Assembly: GCA_023548195.1 (NCBI GenBank)
Contig: JAJHZJ010000414.1
Coordinates: 62,001-126,000 of the forward strand
Length of the DNA stretch: 64,000 bases
DNA from: Bettongia penicillata ogilbyi
Taxonomy: Eukaryota; Chordata; Mammalia; Diprotodontia; Potoroidae
Direction: 5' to 3'
Part shown: piece by piece, positions 1 to 30,300 of the stretch
How positions within the stretch are numbered: the stretch's first letter is position 1
Layout: each line of letters begins with the position of its first letter
Made by a program: the position numbers and the translations under genes
Notes under the pieces: model-generated
What the model was told of the DNA's origin: nothing
Databases searched by the model: none
Seen by the model: the letters and a program-made list of their open reading frames with translations, nothing else

Positions 1-18091
<18,091 letters not shown>

Positions 18092-18202
18092 AAATGCGCT
18101 CCAGCAATTTTAAAGGAAGGAAGATACAGAGATAATTGTGCTTCAGAATGACTGCACCCCATACAACATCTGATGTCAATTTTCTTGTACAACTGGTACA
18201 CT

Positions 18203-18208
18203 AATAAA
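18203..18208 (+). terminator. Candidate poly(A) signal of ROPN1
   Basis: Canonical AATAAA 112 bases after the ROPN1 stop codon, followed within 60 bases by GT-rich sequence (18238-18254, gtgtgtgtatgtgtatgt) that could serve as the downstream element. This would give a 3' UTR of about 130 bases. Inferred from sequence only. Confidence 0.6.
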
Positions 18209-18559
18209 CAATTAGGCAAACATGATAGGTACAAATTTGTGTGTGTATGTGTATGTTTAAGAAGTTCTCGGACACTAATATTGATGTGAGACCAGTGTTC
18301 TCTCCTTGCTTTGACACCCAGGTATACAAATAGATAATGAAGCCAGCTCTGGAAAAATACCATGAGACAAGTAAAAATGTTAGATTTCAAAGAGGGAATG
18401 TTTGTTTAGCAATGTTAATGATATGCATAATTTTCATTAAGTTGTATCAGCATGACATAAATGTAAAGTGTTTGCTTTTCACATTCAAACACAATTTTTA
18501 ACTTATCCTCTCATTTTATAACTTTTGCACTATGTTGGCAATTTTATTAACTCATACAT

Positions 18560-18995
18560 CTTGTACAAAAGCTGGAGGAACATGAGCTAGATGATAATAT
18601 AATTGGATGGATTCAGAACTGGTTGAATGTCATCTTGGCAGGAGGCCCACGGTAGAATTCCACAGGGGGCCTGTGTTTGGCCCTTTACTGTTTAACATTT
18701 TTATCTTAATGATTTGAAAAAAGGCAAAATGGCATATTTATCATATCTACAGAGGATAAAAAGCTGAGAGGAATAGCTAAGACACTGGATGACAGGGTCC
18801 AAATCTTTAGAGTCTAAAGCACTGGGCTGAATCTAATAAGATGGAATTTAATAGGGATACATATCAACTTTTACTCTTGGTCACAAAACAGGAAGGTATG
18901 ATTAGATAGCAGTTTGTCTGGAAAAAAAAAATCTGAGGTTTTCAGTGACCTGAAAAGTCAACAGTGTGACAGCAGGGTGCCCAAAAGAGTGAATG
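18560..18995 (+). mobile_element. CR1/L3 LINE reverse-transcriptase fragment
   Basis: Degenerate CR1 RT: ctggttgaatgtcatcttgg, tagaattccacagggggcc, tttggccctttactgttta, ttaatgatttgaaaaaagg. Corresponds to the 'VPQGSVLGPLLFNIFINDL' region, disrupted by frameshifts. Lies 470 bp downstream of the ROPN1 stop. Confidence 0.7.
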
Positions 18996-19029
18996 AGGTT
19001 TTTAAGCTGCACTAAGAAGCACAGATCAA

Positions 19030-19670
19030 CACCTCCAACCTTGGGCCAAGATAGCCAAATGGATGTATGACCTAGATATAAAAAGTCACATCATAGACAA
19101 ATTAGAGGAGCAAGAAATTACTTTGCAGATCTATGAATGGGAAAGAGTTTCTGACCAAAAAAGAGAAGATAAAATGGACAATTCTGATTACATAAAAAGT
19201 TTTTACTTTAATAAAAAATAAGGCTCAATGGTGCTAAGATCAGAAGGAAAACATCTAGGAGAAATTCGGCAGCAAGTTTGTTAAAGTCCTCATTTCCAAG
19301 ATTATAAGAAACTGATGAAAATTTGTAAGAATTAGAGACAATTCCTCCAATACATAAAGGGTCAAAGGATATGAACTTGCAATTTTCTAAGAAATTCAAG
19401 CTATCTACAGCTATATAAAAAAAAATTTCCAAATCACTAATAATTGGAGAAATATAAATTAAGGTAGCTGATGTTCCACCTCACACCCATAGATAGGTAA
19501 TACTAGCAAAAAAAAAAGGACAATGAATGTTGCAGCTGCTTTGGAAACACAAGTATCTTGCTTGAGTAGCTGTAAATCTATTCTAGGAAGCAATTTGCAA
19601 CAAAGCCCAAAAGTCATATATATCCTTTGACCTGGTGAAACCATATTTAATTATTTGAAAAGAAGAGTTC
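19030..19670 (+). mobile_element. L1 ORF2 C-terminal fragment
   Basis: Contains aagagtttctgaccaaaaa, gattacataaaaagttttt, taaagggtcaaaggatatg and atatcctttgacctggtg, in the same order as other L1 3' regions in the window. Followed at 19680-19950 by a piece of the GA-rich repeat. Confidence 0.7.
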
Positions 19671-20089
19671 ACAGACTAGAGCTGGATGTGTATAAACATT
19701 CGGGAGTCACCCGCATAGAAATAATAGCTGCATTCACTGGAGCTCAGAGTATAGAGATCTCAGGATAGTGTCCTAAGAGAGTCTAGGAGGGGGAATGGAT
19801 AATGAATTTAACAAAGAAAACAAAGGAGAAACGAGAGCAGTGTCCTTAAAACCCAGTGGAGAAAGGGTAGGCAGAAGGAGGACTTTCTCAACAGTTTCAA
19901 ACACCGCAGGGATAAAGTCTTAAAAATTGAGAAAAAAAATAAGAATTTAAATTTATTTTGCAGTTTTCATTCTCTACAATTTATCAAAGTACGAATGCAT
20001 GGTGTGACTGGGGTAAATCTCTCCCCATCTGGATTATCTCCTCTGGGAAATGGAGTCAATACAAACACACACTAAAAGCTAAACTTCAA

Positions 20090-20300
20090 AAAGGGGTTTA
20101 GGCTTTGCAGAACACTTTACAGATCTTACGTCACTGGATCCTCCACAACCCCGTAGGGCAGGTGCTCTGAATCCCCCCCACCCATCTGACGGAGAAATGA
20201 AATGAGGCGGACAGAGGGTAAGTGACTTTCCCAAAGTCACAAAGCCAATCGTGTCTGAGGCAGCACTTGAACTCAGGTCTTACTGACTCCACGTCCAGAA
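20090..20300 (-). mobile_element. MIR-like SINE (minus) just upstream of the CpG island
   Basis: Recognisable MIR core in reverse: acactttacagatctta, a tgacggagaaatgaaatgagg block, gtaagtgactttcccaaagtcac and gaactcaggtcttactgactcc. A second MIR-like piece (20545-20640: ggaaactgagacccagag, then a ggattcgaatccagg tail) lies inside the CpG-rich zone. Old SINE sequence therefore forms part of the promoter-proximal region. Confidence 0.7.
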
Positions 20301-20379
20301 CGGCATCCACTGCTGCCCAAGGAGAACACGAGAGTGTAGTAGAAAAGCAGCTGGTCTCCAAGCCAGAAAAGCCTGGGTT

Positions 20380-21300
20380 CAAGTCGAGGGGGTAAGGTGA
20401 GCCGCACGACATGAAGCCGGGCAGGTTAGGGCGGTGTGGGAAGGCAGCGAGCCCCGGACGCAGGTCTGCAGAAATCACGTGCTTTGATAACCGGGCTAAA
20501 AGGCCCTATTTTATTCAGAGATTTGGGGCTGGAATGAAGAAATCTTCCATTTCAATGAGTCCGGTCCCCTTATTTTGCAGAAAAGGAAACTGAGACCCAG
20601 AGAGGGAAAGTTCACACAATCTGGATTCGAATCCAGGTCCCCAATGGCTGCCTCCCGCGGCAGAATTCCCTGCCTTCGCTCACCTCGATCCCATTTTACC
20701 CAATCCGGTTCAGAGAAAACCTCATTAAAACCCAGGGACGCCCCACTCAGCTCAGCTCCTGGCGGAAGTAACTTCAGGCCAAGGCCAGCTGAGCGTCGAC
20801 CCCAGATTTACGCTTGCGCAGAAGCGCAGGGGCGGGGCCAAAGGACCCGATTGGTCAATCGCAGAAAATCGAAGCGCCGCGTTCCGCGGGAACCAAACCG
20901 GAAGCGGAAGCCCCAGGAGCGAAGGAAGGCGTCCCGAGAGGGTCACCGTGCCCATGGCTGTTAGTTCGATTAACCGCCTGGCTTCTGGCCGGAGGGTGGA
21001 TGGGCACCTCAGGACCCGAGAGATGGTGAGGTCCGGACCTCGGCCGGCTCAGGTGAGGGGCTGGGGCTGGGCCGGAGTTTGTCTGAGCTCCTTGAGAGCA
21101 GGGACCTGACCTAACCTGGGAGACCCGGCTTCCAGCCCGGGCCGTGACCGTGAGGAGGGATCGTTGTGCTTGGGGCCGCAGAGGGAACGGGGACCACGCG
21201 GCCCTTGGTACCGGCGCGAGCGCCTCTTCCCCCGGCCGCCAGTGTCGTGCCGAGGCTGGGAAAGCTGCTGAGGTTGAAGAACCCGCCACCCGGGCTGCTT
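20380..21300. promoter_or_regulatory. CpG island promoter of CCDC14
   Basis: The only GC- and CpG-rich stretch in the window; it surrounds CCDC14 exon 1. Candidate core elements on the upstream side: a GC box ggggcggggc at 20829-20838; an inverted CCAAT (NF-Y) box inside gattggtcaatc at 20849-20860; tandem ETS-type GGAAG cores in accggaagcggaag at 20897-20910; and an NRF1-like TGCGCA at 20815-20820. No TATA box is seen at a useful distance. This is the pattern of a TATA-less housekeeping/centrosomal gene promoter. The transcription start is probably between about 20860 and 20950 (inferred). Confidence 0.8.
21023..21052 (+). CDS. CCDC14: CCDC14 exon 1 coding part (start codon)
   Basis: ATG with strong Kozak context (G at -3, G at +4) reads [10 protein letters not shown] and ends CAG|gtgagg in phase 0. 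It aligns with the human start MVRSGARPGQ, which is why this start is chosen. An in-frame ATG also exists 69 bases upstream (20954-20956, C at -3, G at +4), with an open frame between them. It would add 23 residues beginning MAVSSINRLASG. The upstream start has the weaker context and its extension has no homology that I recognise. Confidence 0.93.
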
Positions 21301-24300
21301 TCTTACCCCATCACCCCCCCCCCCCCACTTGTTTTCTTTTTTAAAAAATGGTACTCTAACATTTATTTTAACAATACTTTGATTCTCTCCCTCCAACTCC
21401 TCCCACAATTACCGACGTCTCTCCTATTTTCAGTCTCTTCTTCTATACTGACCCAGATTTCCCTCATTCCCAAAAAGTCTCACTTCTTTCATCCGTCATG
21501 GTCCATAGTCCATAGTCTGCCCTTGTGGGTAAACCCCTTAAAAAGAATGTGTGCGTATGTGTGTACATACATGTATGTATATATGCACAGTTCAGTAGTC
21601 AAATCTACTTGCATATATGTATATGTGTGTGTGTGTATATATATATATGTATATATGTATATATATATATATATATATATACATACATACATAAAAATCT
21701 CACTTCTTTCATCCATCCCTGTCATGGTCCATAGTCTGCCCTTGTGGGTAAACCCCTTAAAAAGAATGTGTGCACATACATGTATGTATATATGCACAGT
21801 TCAGTAGTCAAATCTACTTGCATTTATGTGTATTTATATATACATACATACTTATATACACATGTAAATGGATTCACACGCAGATATATGAATAAGCAGA
21901 TTTAACTACTGAAATATGTGTATATACACTTATATACACATATAAGTGGAGATACACACACTCACATGTGTGTATACATGCAGATATAGATAGATTTGAC
22001 TATTGAAGCACCCTGCTCATGGATCTCCCTCATTGAAGTTTCTCTCCACTCAATTCCATCCTTCACTCATCCACCAAAGTGATTTCCCTAAAGTGCAGCT
22101 CTGAGTCTGTTGATATCTTTCCCTCTCTCTCCCTCTCTCTCCCTCTCTCCCCCTCTCTCCCCCTCTCTCCCCCTCTCTCCCCCTCTCTCCCCCTCTCTCC
22201 CCCTCTCTCCCCCTCTCTCCCCCCTCTCTCCCCCTCTCTCTCCCTCTCTCTCCCTCTCTCTCCCTCTCTCTCCCTCTCTCTCCCTCTCTCCCCCTCTCTC
22301 CCCCTCTCTCCCTCTCTCTCCCCCTCTCTCCCTCTCTCTCCCTGTCCCTCTCTCTCTCCCCCTCTCTCCCCCTCTCTCCCCTTCCCTCCCCTTCCTTTCC
22401 TCCCTCTGTCCCTCTCCACCCCCCACCACACACAAAGGCACACTCAAACTTTAGTGGTTCCCTATGACCTCAATCAGTCTTCAGCATATACTTCACCTTC
22501 CTTTTTTCCCTTTTCTTAACTCTGAAGTCTGCCTTCCAACTTCATCATTCACCTAAAACTGATGTTTAATTGGCAAATCTAACAGCCTCTTCTTGATCTT
22601 CATCTTTCACTACTCTCTCCCTTTCCATTTGACTTACTCCTCAACCTGCTTTGATGAATCTTCATCCAGGTCCCACTCGTTAATTTTGGTTGTCTCTCAG
22701 GGCTCTGACCTGAGGCTTCTCCTTTTATACCATTTTACTTGGTGATATCATCAGTTCACATGAATTCAGTTATCATTTCTGTGCTGTTGATTTTCAGATG
22801 TACTTATCCAACCCTAACCTCTCTCTCTTCTGACTTCCAATCTCATATCTCCAACAGCCTATAGGACATCTCAAACTCAACATATCCAAAATGAAATTCA
22901 TTATATTCTCCCCTAAACTCTTCCCCTCTTCCAAATTTCGCTTTTACTGTTGAAGGTACTATCCACATCACAACACCTCCCTAAGTACCTAGAAGCAATT
23001 TTCTGTTTCTCACTCTCACCCCCATCCCCAGTATCCAAGCTGTTGCCCAGGCTTGTTGCTCTTATCTTTGTGACATCTCTAGAATATGTCCCCTTTTCTC
23101 TTCTGACACTACCACCACCCTAGTGCAGATCCTGATCACTTCATACCTGAACTATGGAAATAGCCTGCTGGTTACTCTCCCTCCCTTAAGTCTCTCCTCA
23201 ATCTAGTTCATCCTCCACAAATCTGCTAAAGTGATCTTTCTAAAGCAGAGATCTGACCATGTTATCACACACATTAAATGGGCCTTACTTCAGTCAGAGT
23301 GAGAACTCCGAAAGAACTTAGCTTAAAAAGGCCAAGGTCTCCCACTGTATCGTGGTCCATCTCCAGGTGTCCTGATTTATATCTGGCCACTGAACCCAGA
23401 TGACTCCAGAGGAGAAAGTAAGCCTGGTGACTTTGCACAGCCCTCCCTCACTCAAATCCAATTCATTTGCAAGTCATGGCATCATCTCCCTGATGTCATG
23501 GTCATCTTCAAGAAGGAAGGACAACCCCCCCCCCCCCCCCACACACACACAGACATATACACACTCCAGTAGTTCTCTTTCATCTCAAGGATCAAATATA
23601 GTATCTGCTGTCATTCATAGCTTTACATAACCTTTCCCCCTCATCCAGTTTTCTAGTCTTCTTATACCTCACACACCATTACCACCCTTTACTCTGCAAT
23701 CCAGTGACATTAACCTCATTTTGGATTCTAGCACAGGACCACTATGGGCATTTTCACTGACTGTCCCCTGCATATAGAATGCTCTCTCCCCTCATCTCCA
23801 CCTCCTGGCTTCAAGTTCAGGTAGAAGTCCTACCTTCTACAGACACCATTTCCCAGTCTTTCTTTATCTTAGGCTTTTCCCTTTCTTGTTTATTTCCAGT
23901 TTATCCCCAGCACTTACTTAGCACCGTGCCTGGCATACAGGAAGCACTGAAATGCTTATTGATTTGACTTGTTGATTTGTTCCTTGGTTAGGTTTAGGAG
24001 AAGGAAGAGGCAGACATTATGAAACACTCTTCCAAGGAGTTCAAGTATTAAAAAAAGAGAGAAAGCCTACTATGTGTGAGTCCTTGTGCTAATGTGCTAG
24101 GAATGCAAAGAATGGTCCCACAAACAACCATGTACTAACAAGTTATGTATAGGATAAATTGGATATATTCTCAGAAGTAGGGGGCTAACATTGAAGGGGG
24201 ATAAGAAAGACTTTTTGAAGAAAAAGATTTTAATTGAGATATAAAGGAAATTGGGGGAGTCCAGAGGCAACGACAAGGAGGGAGAACATTCCAGGCATGG

Positions 24301-27300
24301 ATGACAGTCAGTGAAAAGGCACAGAGCAGGGTGTTTTACTCCATCTCTCAGCTCCAGGCATTTTCTCTGGGACCTCATTTCAACTGGTGGGGATTCAGAA
24401 AGGCCCCATACTTCTTTCCCCCACAGTCCTCATCCTCTGCAAACTTTCTATTGCATTGGACACGTAGTAACCCATGCTTGAAACTTTATTCCCTTGCTTT
24501 TCAGTGATTCTTTTCAGGGTCTGCTTTTTTTTTAATGAGTCTCCTAGTTCTTCTCAGCATTCTAGTGAAGACTGTTCCCCAAAGCTTGGTGAATTCTCAA
24601 CTTCCCTTCCTTTATCCTCACTTGAGAATTCATCTCTTTATTCCTAAGTTATAAATGACTTCAGCAGTCATCATTTTATTATTGATTCCCAAATCTTCAT
24701 TTCCAGCTCTGATTTCCCATTTGCATTTAACTCCTGTAACTTCAGTGGCCTACAGAACATCTCCAGTTGCCTTGCCTTGTTTTTTCACCACTCAAACTCA
24801 ATTTAAGAATGAAGGTTTTTTCTATGAAGAATCGTTCTCCTTACCAATGGACTCATTTCTGTCAATGGCACTACCATTCTCCATGTCTTTGGTTTCTCCC
24901 AATTTTCCGACTTCCAGTTAGTCTTTTACTATGTTTTATTATTTTCTAGAGTTTGTTTCTTCCTTTCCATTTTCATTGCCACCAGCTTCATCATATACTT
25001 TTTAAATTGCTCTCTGCCTCTGACCCCACTCTAGTCCATTTTGCTTAATATTACCAGATTGGACCTCTTAAAACTATATTTTCGTAACATCATTTCTCCC
25101 TGGTCAGGAACATACAGTGGCTCCCCAGTGTATTAAATACAAATCAATTAGTCAGTCACAGACGGTCTTCAAACAACTGGTCATTCTTTATATGTCAGGC
25201 ATAGCTTAGCTCTCACTGTTTCTCAGAAAGGTCTTTCAATTACATTTAAACTAGTTGTCTTATCTTCTTTTTTTTTGCTAATACTGTTTTCAGTTCTTCC
25301 CACCTGAAATTCCCCCTTCCTCTTCATTTGTCTAAATGTTACAAATTTTTTTCCAAGACACAGTCAAAAATACCTCTTTCATGAAGTTTTTCCAAAATAT
25401 CTTCACCCTACAATTTTCTTTCACTTAATTTCCTCATCAGTTATGTATATTCTGTTCTACGTTATCTTACTCTCATTTGTATGAGATCCATATCTGATTT
25501 CAAAAAAAACAACTTGTATTTAGGTAGCTGTTGACCTATTTGCGGTAGTCATTCTTGGAAGCTCTCTACTTTTTCCATCAAAATGACTTTTTTTTTCCCC
25601 ATTTGGAACTATGCCCCCAAAGCTATTAAACTGTACATACCACTTGACCCAGTGATAGCACTAATAAATCTGTTTCCCACAAAGATCAAAAAAGAGGAAA
25701 AGGACCCACATATGCAAAAATGCTAATAGCAGATCATTTTGTGGTGCAAGAGAACTAGAATCTGAAGAAGTTCCTGTTAGATGGGGAATGGCTAAACAAG
25801 TTATGGCATTTATAGGTTGAATGGAATATTGTTGTTTTATAAGAAATGGAGGGCATGGTTTCAGAAAAGCATGGGAAGACATATGACTGCTTCAGAGTGA
25901 AATGAGCAGTCAGAAATAACAATCTTGTAAAGACAAATATCTTTGAAAGACTTGGGAACACTAATCAATACCATGCAATGACCAACCACAGTTTCAGATT
26001 CATGTGAAATATACTGCCCTCTTGATAAGGAGGTGATGGACTCAGTGCAGATGGAGGTATTTTGAACATGTCTCTTGTGGGAATTTATTTGATTGTACAT
26101 GTTGGTATGAGGGTTTGGGAGGGTTTTCTTATTTTCTCATGAGTGGAAGGAGATAGGGGAGAAAAGATTTTCATTTGGGAAATTATTTAATCTATGATCT
26201 GAATAAAAGTTGCAATAGCAATGAAAATATTATTTATCAAACATTTTGGAAACTACTAGTCTTGTGAAATTGTTTTTAGAGCCTCGCTTCTTTTATCCTA
26301 AAGGAAGGCAAGTCTTTACCTTCTCTGGTTGGAGTTTGGGAAGAGCTGAAAGTCACTGGAAAATACTTGTAATGAATAGGATCATAGGATTATATCTTTG
26401 ACCTGAGAGACCATTGGGTTGAACTTCCTCATTTTCCAGATGAGCAAACTGATGCTTAGAAAGATTTGATTTATAGAATTGATTTTTACAGGGACCCAGC
26501 ACTAGTAAATATCTGAGGCTGGGTTTGAACTCATGTCTGCTGATGCCACGTCTAATGCCCTATTCACTACATTAGGAGCAGTGTAGTACAATGAAAAGAG
26601 CCCTGGATTTGTAGTCAGGTAACTTAGGTTCAGACCCTAGCTCTACTTCTCACTGCCAGAGTGATCTCAGGCAGTGCGCTTAAACTGTCTAATCTTTAGT
26701 TTCTTCATCTGTAAAATAAAAAAGTTGAACCATATGATTTTTAAGATCCCTTCCATCTTTCGATCTGATCCGGTAATTAAGATGAGTGGACAATCTGGGT
26801 AATAACAAATTGAGGTTTAAAATTGAGTTGTGATTACAAAGAAATAAGTATGACTTTCTTTTGTGGTTTCTAATTGGCTTTAAGGACATTCCTAAAATAT
26901 TTTGAGTAATGGTAGTATCATTGAAATGAATACTCTCACAGGGTGAGTACTTTCAAAGAAGTACACTTACTTGGGTGTATAAATTCTGTTATATATAATA
27001 CTTGTCTCATTGCTGTATTGTTAATACATTAGTAGTACCTTCAGGTTGTTTTAGCTAAATTGTCAGATATTCCAAGGTCACTTCTACCTTTTACTTTCTG
27101 TTGTACCTAACAGTGTATTGGGGACATAGCTTTAAAAAAAAATTAAATTAAATAAAACCTTATTAGATTGAAATAGATGTGTTTTTGGGGAGGAACTAAG
27201 GAATTTATTGTTGATTGTACTCAGGAGATTGGGAATTTGAATCTGTGCTTTAATAAGATACTGTTCACTAGAGTATTTGTGTAGCTAATGTAAAGTGGTT

Positions 27301-30300
27301 TGGAATAGAGTCTTTAATTTGAACTAGACTTAACAGCCAAAACAGCACATAGTCATCAAAAACAGTTGTGTTACCTTTGAATTTGAATTTTTTTTGAAGG
27401 ATAATAATAGATACTTTCAAACGTTGTGCTCAGTATGCCTAGCAAAAGTGTTCAGTAAGGTTCCTATCCAGTATGTCCTTTCACATTCAGGGACATGGCT
27501 TCCTGCTGTTCTTTAAACAAGATAGTCCTTCTTGACTTTGGGCATTTTCACTAATTTGCCCCTTTCCTGGAATGTTCTCCTTCCTCATTTCTGCCTCCTG
27601 ACTTCTCTAGCTTTCTTCATGTGTGAGCTAGAATCCCATAGGAAACCTTTCGCAGACCCTCTTAATTTTAGTACATCCCTTCTCTTGAGTATTTAAAATT
27701 TATTCTGTAAATAGCTTGTATATCAGAGTTATTTTAATATTGTCTCCTCTTTTAGACTTGGAGCTCTTTATAAGAGTACGGGCTTTTTCTCTACCTTTTT
27801 TTCTACCTTTTTTATATCCGCAGTGCTTAGCACAGTGCTGAGTGTGCAGTGCTGGTGGTGGTAGTAATAGTAGGGATTTATGTAGTGCCCACTGTGAGGT
27901 AGGCACTCTACTAAAAGCTTTACAAATATTATCTCATTTGAGTCTCAGCAATCTAGGAGATAGCTGCTATTATCACCATTTTACAGATCAGGGAACTTAG
28001 GCAAATACAGGTAAATTGTCTTGTCCAGAGTCAGAGAAGTAGTAAGAGTTTGAAACTGAATTTGAACTGTTCTGCCTGACTCCAGGATCTATCCATTGAT
28101 CCACCAACTAAGCACTTAATTTTTATTGACTGACATCCCTGGATACATGGCCCATTGCAGTGGAAATTATATGTTAATATGTGTGGGTATGTGTATGTAT
28201 ATATTATTTTATGTTTTCATTAACCAAAAAAAAGTGTGCCATGTAGTACTTCTCTATAGAAATTGTACTGTGTGATACTTCATCAAAGTGTAGAAGTTCT
28301 GAGATGGAGAACAGGCTCTTACTCCTTCCAAGCTAGAAAGGAGCCTGGTGATACACTGACTGTATGTCTGTCACTCCAGGACTTTTAAGTTATGTTTGAG
28401 AGGTAACTTCAGGATGTTGGACTTTTCTGACATAGCATCTTTTCAAGTCAATCCAATTTTTAAAGGATTTACAGTCTGCATGAATCGCAGAAGAACTTGC
28501 AACAAGGAAATAGATCAAGACCCTTGAAATATTGTAGCATTTGTAAGAAGGAAGGACTTCATAAAAGCAATTAAACAAATATAATGTGTGGCAGTATCCA
28601 AAGAGATTGGCAAAGCTAGTAACTTAGAGATGAAGGTTGGGGGACAAAGATGAAGACATCTTCATTCTTTTTCTTTTCTCAATTATGTGTAACAGCATGG
28701 ATTGGTAGAGTATGACAGTACATCACAGGTTGGAAACTTGTGGTTAAAAGTTTTTTCATGCAGAAGTCTTGTTATTAATCAGATATTCTACACACAAGGA
28801 GTGCTTAATAGAGTATTTTGACTCAGAGTTTTGTATATATGTGAAAACTATAAACTTTAGGATGGATTTAATTCCTTTAAAAGAGCAATTAGTAATGCTA
28901 CTAATGTGCTGTAATAAAAAATTTGGACAATTACTTTAATATTCAGCAGGTATCATCATCCAGAAGACAGACTGGTTCAACTAAATTAACAGCTGGAAAG
29001 AAAAGGTAAGACCTTACGTAACTAAGGGACTTCAGGGTTCTCAATAGGTTACCTCATCTCCGGCCAAAACTGTAATCAAATTCCTTTAAAAAGACAGATG
29101 GCTCCAATTAATTAAGAAACTCTGGGGTAATTAGGTTCCATATCCTTCCTTGTTTGTATGTTTCATTGTTTCAAAGCTCTACAGTTATGGCATTATTAAA
29201 TGTCTCATCTAAAAACTCTTTGCTATATTGTAAATGTATTTCTCCATATCCACTCCCAAAAAAGAAACATAGTGGCTGCTTATTATCTCTTTTCATAACC
29301 ACTGACAGATTTGAGTACTATTACTACATTCCTCGTTGGCTTTCTCCTTTCCATACAATGGAACCAGGTTACGTTAGTCTTTTCTTATACAACTTCTGAT
29401 TGAAACTGTATTCTGAACTGGCTGAGTTTTCTTTGTCATATTTCAGTTGAGGCATCAGAAATAATTGTCTCTAGTAAATTTTATAAATTTAATTTTTTTT
29501 ATTTTGTAAATTTCTTCTCTAATAAAAAGTTTGTCCATGTCCCTTCAGACATTAAAATGTCTTTACTTGCATCTTTCCAGGTTAACGTAGAGTCAGAGGG
29601 CAATCTCAAACACCCTCAGATTGCAATAAGCAGTATTAATTTTATATTCAACAAATTACAGATTCATCAGCCAAAACAGCATACAATGTCATCAAAGACA
29701 GTAATATTGCCTTTGAATTTGCAGGGGTAATAATAGATATTTTTTAACCTAATGTTCAGTATGACTAGCAAAGATTTTCATTAAGGTTCCAATTTAGCAT
29801 GCAACATAGCTAATATTCAGTACATCCATCTATATCCAATGACATTGTCCTCCTTGCTGTTTCTTAAACAAGACACTCTATCCTTTGACTCTGAACATTT
29901 TCACTGGCTTCCTTTGTGCCTGGAATGCTCTCCTTCCTCATTTCTGCCTCTTGACTTCTCCATCTTTCTTCAAGTGTGAGCTAAAATTCCATAGGAAGCC
30001 TTTCCCCAATCCTCCTAAAATTTTTTTTGGTTTTGAAGATTTAAAAAACCTTCAGAGAGATTTTAAAGATATCAGCAAGTCTGTCTTCTTGTAAAATTGA
30101 GTGAAGCATCATTTGTTCTTTAATTTTGATATTTCAGAATTTCTAAGTGTATATTTAAATTGCTTTTAAAAATCCCAGCAGTCTTAATTCCTTTGTTTTC
30201 CAGGATTCATATGAGAAAAATAGCCCGTGCTGATGTAGATTCTGGTACCCTCTGCTCGACTGATTCTGATGAGCAGGTGAGAATTAAAAGAATATATATA

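Noticed and set aside
20575..20964. 129-aa open frame in the CpG island upstream of CCDC14
   Set aside because: Arg/Pro/Ser-rich, explained by GC-rich promoter sequence and MIR debris; no homology, and it overlaps the likely 5' UTR.
22050..22519. Long open frames on both strands (up to 146 aa) over the pyrimidine tract
   Set aside because: Pure Ser/Pro/Leu or Arg/Glu/Gly repeats in several frames at once: a composition artefact of a minisatellite.
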